The notes beneath the pieces were generated by a model. It searched no databases, was not told the DNA's origin, and was given only the letters and a program-made list of their open reading frames with translations. A program made the translations under genes and the position numbers. A stretch of 64,000 nucleotides of DNA from Heterobilharzia americana. Its lineage: Eukaryota; Platyhelminthes; Trematoda; Strigeidida; Schistosomatidae. This document shows, piece after piece, positions 25,001 to 40,000 of this stretch. The DNA is taken from the NCBI GenBank assembly GCA_944470555.2, contig OX104127.1:129209113-129273112 (forward strand), in the 5' to 3' direction. Every line of letters starts with the position of its first letter. Positions within the stretch are counted from its first letter, which is position 1.

Positions 25001-28000
25001 AGGTTTTATGATACATAAAAATATATATAAAAAATTGATGCACAATAAAAACTATGACTATGTTTTGCATGTAATTCTTACGATGATGAAACGTTTCATA
25101 AACTCTGAACTTGTTGGCAGTACTGATATGGTAAAGACAAAATTACAATTGACTAAATTGGAAAAAGAAACAAATATACAATACGGAGATAAGAGGACCA
25201 TTATGCTGCAATGGAATAAGTTGATTAAAATTTGAAGAATAATAAACACAAGAAGACTATACGAATAAGCAGATGATTGATTAAAAAACAATCTCTAAGA
25301 ATCAATTTCGGAAAGAATATCTGATATTAGGAGCCTTAAAACATAAGGTGAAAAAGCTTCTAAACCTGCATACATTCTAGGTGGTTCTTTGACAAATATC
25401 TCTTTCTGACAAAGTAGACTATCTGCAAAAATCAACGTACTAACTCGCACACAAGTGCATCGGCTCAACTTGCCACACTTCACTCTACTACAAAAAGAAC
25501 AGGTGAACAGAAAAAGAGTGATATCAAAGAACACAATAGTATGTGAAAAAATGAAACAATTTAAAGATAACGGTTAGTGAGAATATTCAAGTTCGAGAAG
25601 ATGTGACTCATCTCCAGTCATTTCACTAACAATCCTCAACCGCTGATTTCTTTCGTCTCGGTGACCCCAGATCGGCAGTCTACATCCTCCCACACAACTC
25701 TGAAAAACACTAAGAGACTTCATCGACTGGTGTCACGTCTTGGTCTGGTCTGGCACTCTGAACTTTCTTACAACCTAACCCAGCTTCCTCAGCATAACAC
25801 GTCCAGGTAAGCGGTGGATCGGAAATCACAGTACATATCCAAGCCATTTCAGTCGACTAAGATTCACAACCTCATTCACTGCCTTCTCTTTCTTCTCTAG
25901 AACTCTTTTCCTAACCTCAAAATTGCTCACAAGGTGATTCCACCACGCGTGAGAAATGCTACGGAGACACCTATGATCAAAACCCTGTAACCGCTTCATG
26001 TCTTCTGCTTTCAACGGCCGTATTTAACAGCTATATAACGGGACAAATCAGACTGCAGTGCTTCATGTTCATCCTTGGGTAGATAGTTGGAGGTTTCCCC
26101 AGTTGGCGCTACAGAGGATACAAGTTGCCAAATGTCAAACAAAGCTTTCTGCATCCAAGCTGAGATTTCATCAACAACCACCCCATTCGACCGGCTGATG
26201 CGAATCCCGAAGTGAAGTGGTCGACGCATTCCGCTACTTTACTTCCTTGCCCAGAGCTAAGAGTGGTTGCGTGCCGGTTTCGGAGCATCATCTTACACTT
26301 TTGATAAGAACTGCTTTAAGGTCGCATGAGGTCTCTTGAACCAATGGAGTTCATACTGATTTACCAATAGTTAATATGCGACTAACTAACCAGTGACAAC
26401 AATGTTTAGAGTGAGTTCCATTAAGCTGGTTAGTGAAACCCTGTAATGGTTTACCTGAGAACATCAAATTTATTTGAAGAACAAGACTATTTTTATCTAA
26501 TTTCACGGGTACCAGTTGTGTTGTTAGTATAACCTTTCTTTTATTTTCTAATGAAAAAGTAAAAACTAATGACTTTAAGACAACAAGATGTGTAATAAAA
26601 TTTCCAAATGACTTTTAAAAGTTATGATGCAAATATATTTTGAAACAATATCAGTTGTCAGCAGCAACCAGTTAATGGAAACCCTTTTAACTTTGAGATA
26701 TCTGGTTCAAGAATGCGATCGCAACTCGCATTTTATTATGTCTATGTTCAACAATTTTTAGATGCGACTGTAAAGTTTGACGAGAAATTACCGAGAATAC
26801 GTATCTGCTTAAATCGTTTCCAAATCAAAAGGAGAATGGAAATGCATCATCAGCTTAACAACAGAACACTTGTGAATTCAGGTCGATCAGCTCCTTTGGA
26901 GAGCTCTTTTTAAACTCTCTACAAGGTTGGAATAAGTTACTCAAAAGAAGTGAGATCAAGGCATTTAAATATGACTGAAGCACTGGTTATCCAGAAGTTC
27001 AAGCCAGTGATATGTCTAAAAAAAAGTACGTTCAGCTTTTGTTTTCGATATGACCACCTCCAAACTCTCACTGTTCTAGATGAGTTTTCTGTTACGTGAT
27101 TATGTGTATTTTCTTAATCCCCTGTTTACTTTCTGATTTTAAATCCTTGTTTGCATTGCGTAACTCACTTTCGTAATTCAATATGTTTTGACCCCCAGAC
27201 CGGAAATAATTTGGGAATACCTTTCCTAATTAATAAGCAGCCTAGCAACTAACTTAATCAAAAGAGAATTTTTTTCTACGTTGCAATAGTCATGTTTGTC
27301 TTTTCATGTATATACCACTGAAAAAACTCCGTAGTTAGAAATCACTCAGGCTGATCTGTAGATCTCACCAGCCAGACCAGAGTGACCTAAACACGGGACG
27401 GCCATTTCACCCACTTGGGTCAAGTTAACCAATGGTATATCTCGACAAATAGGTGTATTCTACCACGTCAACATAACCGCCAAATACACTTCCGTCTGCC
27501 ACCAAAGTCTGTATACAGCACTAATCCTATCAGAACCATTACAATTTAGTTATCTGTGTAAGCATTAGATACTTTTAAGAAACTACTTATCAAGAAAATG
27601 AATTATTCAAAATAAAATATTATGTTATCAACTGAAAGTATACACTATACCTAATAACCGTTGGATATTATTTTCGTAGTCGATCAGTTCAGTTTGAAGA
27701 ATATGCTTCTTTAACAGAATATTCTTCTTTTCTTTGTACATCTCCAAAGGAGGCAAGGAATAGATCTGTCTATAATACCTGGAAGTATATGACAGGGAAA
27801 AAGAAAAAAGGCGAAAAGCTTGTAGCAGAAGGTAGATAATAAAAACCGAATAAGATAAACAACTTACAGTTGATGCGTAATACCCATACAACGGATTATG
27901 AGTTAAATTACATCTTAAAAGGATAAGGTATTCATTTACGGTTCCATGACCGATAAAGCTGAGAAAGCTCACATTCTTAGGTTACCCGTCAAACCTGATA

Positions 28001-31000
28001 GATACTGAGTATTCACATGCAATTAGCAGAAAGCACTCGAGGTATATCGTTATCTTTTGTATACTTCGTAAAATAATTCCACAAGTCATATTTAGTGAGG
28101 TGCTATGTAATTCTGACTGCCTAAATTGGTATTATAGTGTTTGATGCACTCTCCGCATATATTACAGTCAACACATTGCACCATAAAATAAAAATGAAAC
28201 AATTGGATAAAGTTAATCTACACCGAATATCGTTTTGTTGCGTTATACGCCATCGTTAACTGATGGTAATACATTTTAATGCCCCTCTCTATTACTTTTC
28301 AAAATCTCTCTTTACATTGTACAAATAAATGAAAATTAAACAAATCTAATAATTATTCTTCCATTGAAAGATATGCCAAACTTAAGGTACTCTAGAAAAA
28401 AAATACAAATGAGGTAGTAGCAAACGTATGCCCTATAGTCAAATGGAAAAAATTATCTGTCACACCGTGAAAAGCTGAAATATGGAAAAGCGCATGAGAA
28501 ATAGAGATACAATTCCTAACAAAATGTTTATAGAGTTTTAAACAAAATCTTTTCCTTCATTCAGAGAGAAACTGCATAAGTGATAACATTTAGGAAAAAA
28601 TACTGATCTTCTCTTGACCCGTGACACACACTCTTTAACACAATAATATTTGGACAACAGGTAAGGCGGAGTTAACCCTTTTCAGACTAAGATATGGATG
28701 TAATTTATGAAGTTACCTTGATAAGAAGTATAGACTAGATGGAGGGTGACGGCCAAGCAAAGGAAGAAGCAAAATATAAAATCCTCCACAATAGTCTATT
28801 GTTTCAGGCTACCACATTGCTTAATCATACAAAAATGAACAGAGATTGAAGTAACTAGGAGAGATATTGTGATAACTGAAAATAACTTTTGTTACTTTTG
28901 ATATGACTAGTTAACACGTCATACCCCTTGTTGACGAATCTTATCTACACTCAACTTTGATTTAGCAAAACTATGAATCAATTATTGGAAAGATGATGAG
29001 TACTGGTAACCCACTATCTGCAGTTTTTTTGACAGTTTATAAATATATTTGCTAAGACAATAACAAATAAATCACAAATAGTCAATTAAGTCAGACACTA
29101 GAAGTCAAAACACTTGACACATGAGACAAGATCTACAATTATAGGGTGGCCGAATTCTTTGGGTGTGAATAAATGAAGTACAAATAAGTAGACAGATTTT
29201 CAGGATTTAGAAGACGAGGGGTGAACACACTTATTTTTTTCATACACCATAAATGATTTTTTTTCTGTCAATTTATCAGATATGCATATCACTCATAATA
29301 TTCCTTACTGGATACAACTTTGTGTTTATAACCACATCAAGGTAACTCTTCAGTTAAGAGATTTGATTCTCTGATAGATATCTTAATCTCTTCTTTGCTG
29401 AAGGAGTAAAAGAATTTAATATGGAAATAACACCATACGATATACTAGATAGATAAATGAAGAAAAACACTTGTGAATTAGAAGTCAAAAATATTTCTTC
29501 GTTACTATCGTATTTTAAAGAGATGTCCTCAGAGTTTCTATAACTGATTTCCATATCTGATGAAAACAGATTGCAAACAAATTGAGGGAATTCCGATTTA
29601 GTATCCAAGTTGTGTTGCATCACACTAACCAATTGTGCTCTGGGACGTTTCTTATTTTCATATGAATCTTATAGCTTATCGGTGTATACCACTTTAAATG
29701 AGAGACATGAGCATATAGAGACTAAATTAACCGTTAATATTTAGGTCGTTTCGAAGCCACAGACGAAAACTAGAGTGTTACGCATGTCGATATCTCTAAT
29801 ACTCTATGCTTACAAATTGTACTGTTGAAATGTCTTTGTTCGCGCTGTTTTTACAGCATGTAGGTTACATTTCATATAACCCACTAGTGCTCTGATTGGC
29901 TCATGCTTCCTTTAATGTACCAATTATCTCTTGTCTTCTATTGTCATTATAATTACTATATCTAATGTGGCCTTTTGCAAATGACTTGGGTCGTACCATC
30001 TCAACCCTAAACTATCAGTCGTTAAGTGCTATCGTTTGTTTTCACAAATCTGCATTGTAACATAAAGATTAAGGTGGCAGTTGTTTAATTAGGAAGTTTC
30101 TGGGAATCTCACATGTTTCAAGGTAGTTTTCAATAAGGGTTGACGTCAGCAAGGCAAAACATGGAAAGCCAATAGTGTTGAGGAGCTGTTGTTTCGTTAT
30201 GATTTGGGACTCCTCAAAATCGCATTCTCACTATCTCACACGAGATTAAGCTCAAAACTGCCAGGTCTTAGTTACTGGGTTGGAATCCGATGATTCATAC
30301 TATGGACTTTAAAACTTATTCAGTAACTACTTCAAGGTTCGTCTATTTAGTTGTGGTTTTACAACAATCGGTTGGAATAGCTAACGCTACTTACAACCTG
30401 ATGTGGTTGGCACGTTTCAAATATATAACCCAGTACTGTAGAGTTGACGACACATAGCAATAAGTCGTACTTCAAAATATAAGATACATATCTAAATCGT
30501 GTAAAATTCACCGCAATGATAAAATAAAATATTTTGATAGAAATTTACTAGTAATGAGTTATGGGATACGCTATATGCACACAGAAACACGCATAGACTG
30601 TCCACACGGAAAGGAAAGTGAAATAGTGAAAAGTACAAGCTTCTAATTATACACCAGGTCATTCAACTGTAAATTTTCATACTTGTTCTAGTCAGTTTAA
30701 CTGTTGATTTTTTGAAATTTTAAAGATCGACACACAAAACAAAGTTGAACTTTTGTAAAAAGAAAAACAAATTCAATAAACAGAGACCCAAAAATATTTT
30801 TTCGTTAGATACTGTTCACGTCAGTACACGTAGAAAAGGCATTGAATCATTTTAATTTTTTAGGGTGATCGGGTGGGAAAAGGGGAAACGTAAAGTCTTT
30901 AAGTATAGCAGGATAATCATCAGTGGACTAATGTAGTATAACATTTTTAGAATACAGATAAACTTTAAGAGATAAGGAAAGGTGTACCTTTTCACCCCCT

Positions 31001-34000
31001 ACTGGCTTACTTCATTCTTTAGTTTATTTCTCTTGTTGAACAATTAGCAGATTTCTAGGTTTTTAATTACTTTCTTTCATTATTGAATGGTAATTGCAAA
31101 TCATATGTGAAGGAAATGTGTACTATCAGTTAAGAAGCATATGCCATAAACGGCTTGGTGCATAAGTAACAGATACGTCAGTGAACGCAATAACTTCTTA
31201 AACATGCCACGTTTAAAAAAACCAATGAAGATTCTTTCAGTGGCAAACATTTCACTTATTCAAGGGTGAACTCATATGTATAGGTGGGCTAAGGGACTAT
31301 TTTGATCTAATCAGATGGCTTCAACTGCTTCGGCAAGGAAAAACTATAATACGTAAAGCAATTTTATAGTATTAATGGTAATGAATAACAAAATCATCAG
31401 CATAATTCAGTGTATCTTTATACTCCCGCAGCATAAACAGCTAAATAATGCGTGAATGTAATTAAATAAACAAAATGCTACCGATTGAAAGGTGAATTAG
31501 TGACATCATTTTCATCAAATGATTGCAACTCAGTAGCTATACACACTTTTATTTATTAGAATATAGTACAAATTCTTAGTATGCAATGAACAATTCTGTA
31601 AGGAGGTATACGTCGAAATAGATGAAGTTTATGAGAACTGATTGCTAGTTGGTAGTCAATGCAGTGTTTCCGTCTCAAGTTCCGATAGGCTTGCTTCATG
31701 ATCTACTAAGCTAAGCGATGAATCAACAATGTGATGCATTGTATTTCTTACTTGATCATTACTTTATGAAATCAGTAAACAGTCCTGAACTTAGTATGCA
31801 GTGACTGTTGACACAAAAGGTCGGGTTGTCACTCACAGAGTTCAATGTCTCTTACTGATCAGCAGGGCTAAGACCTCACTGGGAACATAAATGTCATTTC
31901 CCGAAACCACCAACATACCTCATTGATTACTATCAGCAAGTACAAAACCTAAGTTCAGTGTCATGTGTAACTAGAACTTGGATTTTCTCATGAGAATAGA
32001 ATTCCCAGACTACTTGGTCATCACAGTTCAACATTTTCATGAACTGTAAATATTCTCACCATACTAAACCCGTGTGAAGAGTAAAAAATAAATGGATAGT
32101 ATAACTCAACAATCAAGTGGAGGTTCACGCACAAGATAATCGGCCACACCTATTGCCCAAATCTCAATGCATAAAGTGGGTGTTAAAAGTCAACCACAGT
32201 TCCATAAAAATTGGGAAACATCACTGGTATTCAAAGGAAGATCAATACTAGGGAATTCTATTTCCACATCACAAATACTAAACAGAAGTGAATGCTCATT
32301 AAGTGAAATGCTTGGAGAAACTGAACAGATTATATACATACTAGCGAAATCTCAGTAAACTATGTATGTATGATAAGGATAATCAAAAATTCTTAAATTA
32401 TTTTGTTGTACTTTAAAGTACTCATATTCACAGTTCAGTAGCTTATTTCTAAATTTTGAGAAAAAGGTTAACAAAAAGACAGATCACTTAGGCAAGAAAT
32501 TAATTTGTTATTAACATGTTTCGTAAATATGAAACTAAAAAGTACAGTTTAACTACGGAACACCACTGAAACGCTGCTAATCAATTTGATACATCAGCGT
32601 TTAAAACTTCCTTTCACCGATCATGGGATGCGAAATAAGGTGAAAAGTATTGTAAAATAGAAGTCAATATCTACCCGAATCCCAGTCGAAAACAAGGATG
32701 AGTGAATGCTATTCAAGGTGATGGTTTTCTGCCATACAAAAGAGGCATGAAGAAAAAAGGAGAAAATCTGAAACTTGGTATAATCAAATCAGTTTTTGGT
32801 AATGTACAGAAACCTCTAGGGTTATTTATTTTTGTTGTTTCACACAGCCTAGTTGAAAATAAAAGCTACAGATCAACAATATAACCTGCGACACCTAAAC
32901 CAAAGTTGGCCACTGATTACTGTAAGGAACAAAATTACCCCAAATCATAGAAACAGAAACCAGTGTGTTTCACAATAGTGTTTATTTTGATTCTCAGTGC
33001 TTGTGGATCCGATCATGAAAGAATCTATTCAAGACAAACAGAAGAAAATCAACGTAGAAACTCGCACACAAGTGCGTCGGCTCAAGTTGCCAAACTTCAC
33101 ACAGTAGTATACAAAGAAAAGGTGGATGGAAAAAGAGTGATATCAAAGTAGACGAAGTCATGTGGGAGAATAAACAATTTGAAGATAACGGTTAGCGTAA
33201 ATACTGAAGCTTTAGAAGACGGTAAAGAGTGAATACATCCGCCCCATTATGACCGATCTCCAGTCACATCACCAAGAGTTCTCAGAGACCCCATATAGGG
33301 AGCTTACACCTCCTCACACGGCTCAACCTGTTAACAAGACCCAGCATTTTGTCAGCGTCTTCATCAAGCAGGACAATGTTGTCCGCATGCTCTAAGTCAA
33401 CCAGATGATTTCCAAGGAGTAGGTCAGTCCCTGTGAAGTCAGACGTACTTGAAGTTATGTTCCTTAGCATATCTGTAACGAAATTAAATAGAAACGGTGA
33501 CAGTTGACATCCAAGGCAAACATAAATAGTTGTTAATTCTGATGGTAACTTCCTTTAAGCCACTACACGGCTGCGTGAGTTCAAGTAGAGAGCTGTGATT
33601 ATCGATACATACGCGCTGGGGACTCTTACAGTCAGACACTGCCACAACACCTCACAGTCGACAGAGTTAAGTGCCGCCTTCAGGTCAATAAGTATGACAA
33701 GTGTTGGTCACCGATGGGTATGCCTGAGTGGCAGAAAGAAGGTGTTTGCGTGGACTGATATCAAATGACTGACTGTCAACAAATGTTCAACTGATATTGT
33801 CAAACAGTAAAATTTGCCCGGGAAAACGTGAATACTTTCAGTAAATATACAATTAAAAGTCAACAACAATAAGGTCTTACAGCTGAATCTCACGATCATT
33901 TGGTCTCATCAGAGATCTTCTATGACTGGATTTTAATGCGAATTTTTTACTTTCATTGTCTTCGGTCAACATGTTATAATTGTCAGATGATTTTAATAAT

Positions 34001-37000
34001 TTGTTATCCCGTTGTTCACTGCCGCCAGGGAGTTTGCTTTTTTCACATTTGTACACATACTGAGATAGGCTTAAATCAGAATCAGAATCCATATTGTGAA
34101 TATTATCTTCTAAAAGTGCTTCTGATGTGCGTGTTGGTATGCCTAAGATTTTCATCAAATCATCAGAAACTATCAACGGTAACTGATTATCTGTCCACTT
34201 TTCATTATCAACTCCAGTAACCGGATTTTTAATGGGGGTTTTAAAATGTGACAAATCTCTTCCGAATGGAAATTCACTACTAAATCCAGGCACACAACTA
34301 TGTCGAGTAGAGACAAGGCGCTTAACTTGACGATAACGTTCATATATTGGCTTCATGATTCGTTTGGATTTTGGACTTTTTGGTCGACCATACAGACCTT
34401 CAAAGTAAAGGAGGCCCTTTTGAATATCGAATTTCTCTTGCTCAATCTGTAATAAATAGAAGAAGAATGCAGGAACATTAGTAGCTAAATTTTAATTACG
34501 GAACAAAGACGACAATTAAGCTACAGGATGCGTAAGTATTTCCAACGAAAAAATGAAAGCAGTTATGGACCGGATAGGTATTGGTGCAACTATTTTCATT
34601 TCAACAGAATGACATTCATCATCATGTAGACTACGATTCAAATAAGTGACTCTTTTCTGTGGTGGTTTTTAATGACGCACAATCATTATTTCAGTCATAA
34701 TCTCTCCTACTACAGAATAGGACAATATGGTTTCTGTTGCAGAAACGTAGCTGATAAGTAACAACAAATAGGAGATTTTGATTACATGTCTGACCGATAG
34801 TTGTCTACAATTAGTCAATACCCGAAAATCTGCATTACATTGAGTATTTCACAAAATATTGATTAACAAAGTTTTTCATATCCAACGGGTGCTAAACAAA
34901 GTTGATCCAGTCAATATATGGCCATCAAACAATTAGAAATTGTATCGTTAACCCTGATTAGAACCAGATCTACTTTTTTATTTACTCTACAGCTTATCAA
35001 AACAGAGGACAAGTCAACGCGCCGAGTTATAACTCGCACATTGTGTATCAAGGTCTATAAAACTACCCAGTTGCCCGATGCGAAATATGTAGAGTGGGTT
35101 TGAACGCATTACTTAATGGCCTAAATTACTAAGTCACAGCTCCACACAAACAGTGATTCCATTCTTCTGGCATTCATATAGAGAAATAGATGCAGTATTG
35201 TTGTCGCTTGTATTATCCCGTCGTTGAGTGGACCGAATTAGTCGGCCTCTATTGGTATCCGCATAGCAGCCCACATGCCATAAGAGACCGATCAATTCGG
35301 TCCACTCAACGATGGGATAATACAAGAAACAACATGAAAACTATATTCGTCGCACAGGAAGTGGCTATCATGACTCAGTAGTCTGGTGGATAACGCTCTG
35401 GTGTTTGGAGCGGTCGGTCCTGAGTTCAAGTCTTGGTGGGAACAATATTGCCCACTGGAGGGCAGGTACATCCAGTTGATGAGTCCCGAACATGATGACA
35501 CCCACGTTCTGGATTCCACTACTAGCCATTATTCATCATTAATAAATAAATGAAGTGTTTTAAACGAGTAGTTCATGTTATTTATTCAGTCAACAAAATA
35601 CGTGTATCAAATAATCTTTTACTTGACAAAACATGAAATATGGGGTGAAATGGCAAATTAATTTTATATGCTCATCTAATAGAAGAATCTAAACAAGTAA
35701 ATATAATTTTATCTACTTAAAAAGAGACATACCTGGTCCCAGTTCATTTCACTTAGATGCTCAGGACGACCACAACATCTGCGTTGTTCAGACAGTACAG
35801 CAGATAAAAGGTCATAAAATGATTCTAAAGATGTAAGTGTTGAATTTGATTGTTTTAATGTTAAGTTATCATTGCCATCATTATCGCCTACTGAAGTTTT
35901 ACAAATGTCGTTCAAAACTGATTTGGACGATGTTGAAGAAAACTTTCGTAGGAGAGGACGAAATTTTATTGACGATGTATCATTTAATGAAAAGGATCTC
36001 ACTAGTTTGACAGCTGATATACATGAATTTGAGTGTAAAGCAATACTTGATTCATTTTCACCAAGACTAGGTTTATTTCGAGTGGAAAATAATGTAGCCT
36101 CAGAAGTATCTATATCAGTGATTGGTGATTTCTTTCCAGTAGATAATTTGAAATGAGATGGTGTTTTTATGCTTGATATCCGATTCTGTAATGGAATAGG
36201 ATAAGGCGATGTGGGGGGAGGGAGGTGAAGGGTAGGAGAACAAAACAAAACACAATAAGTTGTAATATTCGCATGTAAGCAAACTGGAAGCAGCTGAACA
36301 AACATTCTTATCGCATAATTGAAATCAGATACAAATAGTAGATAATTCTATTGTGTTTTGTTAAACCATTTGAGGTACTTATTATTATCATTATTGTTAA
36401 CATGGCTACATACCGTCAGCATGCAAAAATAGCAAGTATTATGCCGTTAATGCTTAACAATTAACATTAGCAGCGTTCAAAAACTGCACTTATTGCTAAC
36501 CCTACCATCGTTCATATGACGATTTTCGGCATAATATAAATGCTGAAAAGTACAGTTACAAATGATTACATTGTTATACATTATATTTTACTACTAGATA
36601 TTAAATTAGTTGGCAGTATTTGATATTATACACCAGATGTTTTGATTATAGGTATCTAGGTATCATTGTTCGTGTTTGGCAGAAACGTCGTGCGAGCGAT
36701 GTTGAGGTCGGGAGAAAGATAATAGGCAAAAAAAAGCAAGTCGAGTGATGAGGTTGTGAACCTTAGTCGACTGAGATGGCTTGGACATGTACTGTGAATC
36801 CCGAGCCATCTTCTATCTCGACATCCTATGCTAAGGGAAGTTGGATTAGGTTGAGAGAGGGTTCAGAGTGACCAGACCAAGACGTGGCTCCAGTTGATAA
36901 AGTCTCTCAATGTTTTTTCGAGTTGTGTGAGCAGATTTAGACCACCTGGCGTTGGACACACACGACGGGCATTGTTTGTGAGTGCTTGGGTGACACAGGT

Positions 37001-40000
37001 GTGTTGTTGCTGTTGATAAGTGATTTCGATGAATTGCACATTGTCGTTATAAAAGTGGACACAATACAAAGTGTATATACGGAGCATTTATCTACGAGGT
37101 GGATACCGAAGACAAAGCGCATGTGTAGGAGAATCAGGATATCTGAAGGACAATGCGTGAAATGCTGGCACACGTAGAGATTTCAAGTGCGAACTGCAAC
37201 TGCCTTCTTATCAGAATTGACAATCTGATTCTCAGTCACTTCCGTCTCCACCAACATCTCCTAGAGCACACTCCAGCATCACAGCACATGTAAGTCACAC
37301 ATTCTCTACACTGGTCAACGAATTCTCTGACATCCCATGACCACTTGCAGCATGTCCACCTATTCATATTCACTCACACTGACATTGACACATCTGCAAA
37401 CACCACTGATCCTGGTCCTCGTGGAATCAGTTGAGTGCAGTGAGCTGAGGAGTATCTGCATACTGGTTTGTCGTCTCTGACTGTTTTTTTGAGTTGTTTG
37501 GGCAGATTTAGATTCAAGCGAAGTGTTTATCATTGAAGATAACAGTATTAACAAGTAAGGTTAGAAACAAAACAACTCACGTTATCCAGTTGTTGCAATG
37601 ACGCATATTTAGGTTTTACGCGAGATGAAGACTGATCTTTCAAGCACAAATCTGGTTCACTGTTTATTGCTGATAGTTTATGAGTTTTATTTGATAAGCA
37701 GGAGGTTGGTTCAAGTTCCAGAGAAGTAGACGTGTTGTTAAAAGGTTTCGGATGATTTAAGGTGGTATAAGTGGATGTAGGACCTTTCATTAATGTAACA
37801 TAAGGATATGTTTTATTTAGCCGATCACCACTTCTACTTGATGTTGGTAATCGATTACGAAGTGAATTTTGTCGTCTAATCTTTCTACTTGTTTGCATTC
37901 CGTTTCTTTCAGATGACTGAGTAATTACAAGTAAACAGGAAGATAAGTGGACCGATTATCAACAAAAAAATAGTAAATGAGCAAAAGGGCACAGAATTAC
38001 CCTATTTACACATGAATGACAAAAAATCTATGGATTTCAATTCAGAATAATGCTAAGAACAATATTCTGCATAACCTAAGAAACATAATTTACTTGGAAA
38101 AACTGTGAACTCCATATTTTGACAATGCACCCTTAAGTGAGTGACTCTATACTACAAAATTAACACAATTTGTTGATACTGGTATGCAGGCAGATTCAAC
38201 TGACGAGATCCAAAACGGACGAAATGTGGGTTCCAATGCTAGCTACTGCCAAGTAAATTATTGACACAATTTGTTCAAAACTGTTGACTTATACTAATGT
38301 ACCAGTTGAGTATGTCACAGCCCCAAAGTAGCCTGGTAACTACTCACTACGAAGAACAGAGTATTGAAGTAAGCAGGGTGAATAAAAGAAATCAGAATCA
38401 CTGGAAACCTGCGACTACTGGGCAGCTGTTTCGTCCTATTGTGGGACCCCTGAGCAGTACACGTCCATGACTCCGCCACGCCAGGGATCGGACCCGGGAC
38501 CTTCAGGTTTCGCGGCAAACGCGTTCACTATTCAGCAACTGGGTCGGAGTTCAGTGATTCACATTCCCTACTTATCTCAATCAATTAACGATAAAGTACG
38601 ACCTAGATCCAAAGATGTTGCTTAGTAACTGAAATCAATAAGTCATCATAAACCTCCAAACTGATTTATTCTAGTGCTCATTAGTGACCTGCTTTGAGAT
38701 GAAATTCCAAAAGTTCTAATGAGAAGTCATGACCGGTAGGGCCAGTAAAGTCGCACGTGATGACAGTTACTCAAATATAAAATTGCTTGGATGTCGCACT
38801 ATATTGAAAACTGACAGAAGTAGGATATGTGAATCACTGAACTCCGATCCAGTGGCTGAGTGATTAACGTGTTCACCGTGAAACCTGAGGGTTCCGGTTT
38901 CGACCCCTGGCCTGGTGGGGTTATAGGTGCCCACTGCTCAGGAGTACCATACTAGAACGACAGCTTCTTAGTGCTCCCAGGTTTCCATCTGTTCTCCAAC
39001 TGACGTCAGCCCATGATAAATATTAACCTGAAAGATGCAGGATAAAGAAACAAAGAAGAAAGTAGTCAAAAATGGTAGGAAGTAGTAAAAGTTGAAGGAA
39101 GAATTCAGTGTGACGATTAAGATGAAGATAAAGTGTGGATACATCTGGGCCACTGAGATCGATTCTCAGCGATGTTCAATATACTGTAAATAAAAACGAA
39201 TAAATGAATTCAGTAAGCTGTCAGACACTGCTATGGTTTTCTGTCATAACAGAGTTCAATTACAATTTCACTTCTTACTGTTAGTCATTATTTATTAGCT
39301 TACGACTATCGAAACATACTTTCGAATGTAGATACTTACTCGACACTCGATTATAATATTTTAATCTGTACCATGCCAGTATTATGTTTTAAGAAGTGCA
39401 ATAGCAGCTTTCATTTGAGTTATTTTCAGTATAAGTGCCGAATCTGAGAATTATAGAAGTTCTATTCTATCTCATAAAAGACCACATAAACTACTTCTCA
39501 AAGATGTAATAGCACCTTGATGTGATTATCGACAATACGTTGTATCTGAAACATTATCCAGTAAATAATACAGCTTCATTGTTAGAAATTTAATAAACGA
39601 ACTGAAATACAAGGCTATTCTTTTTTACATAGCTTTCCTCGCTTTATTAAGGTATCCTAAACAATGCATAAGAGGTTATTTTTGCATTCACAGAAAATAA
39701 CAGAGTAAGTTCGCTCATAACTCTTGAGTTGCTCAAACAGTTACACCAAAAAAATAAATGAAAAATACATGACACGACGAACAGTAGTCAGCATTTTCAT
39801 TCCTAGAAACAATTGTTACTATGACAAAATAACAGGACTTACGGAAAGCTTCTGGTGATTCAAAGCAGCTTCTTTGTGTTCAACAGTTGAATCCAAGAAA
39901 TGTGACAATAAAGGTGGAGTACAAAGTCGGCGATTTTCCGGTTCATAAATCGCTGATTTCAACGGTTTGCTAATTTCCTCAGTAATACTTGACTTTGATC

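Noticed and set aside
35872..36156. 94-residue plus-strand frame
   Set aside because: Antisense shadow of FAM13 exon 7, which has family context and correct splice phases.
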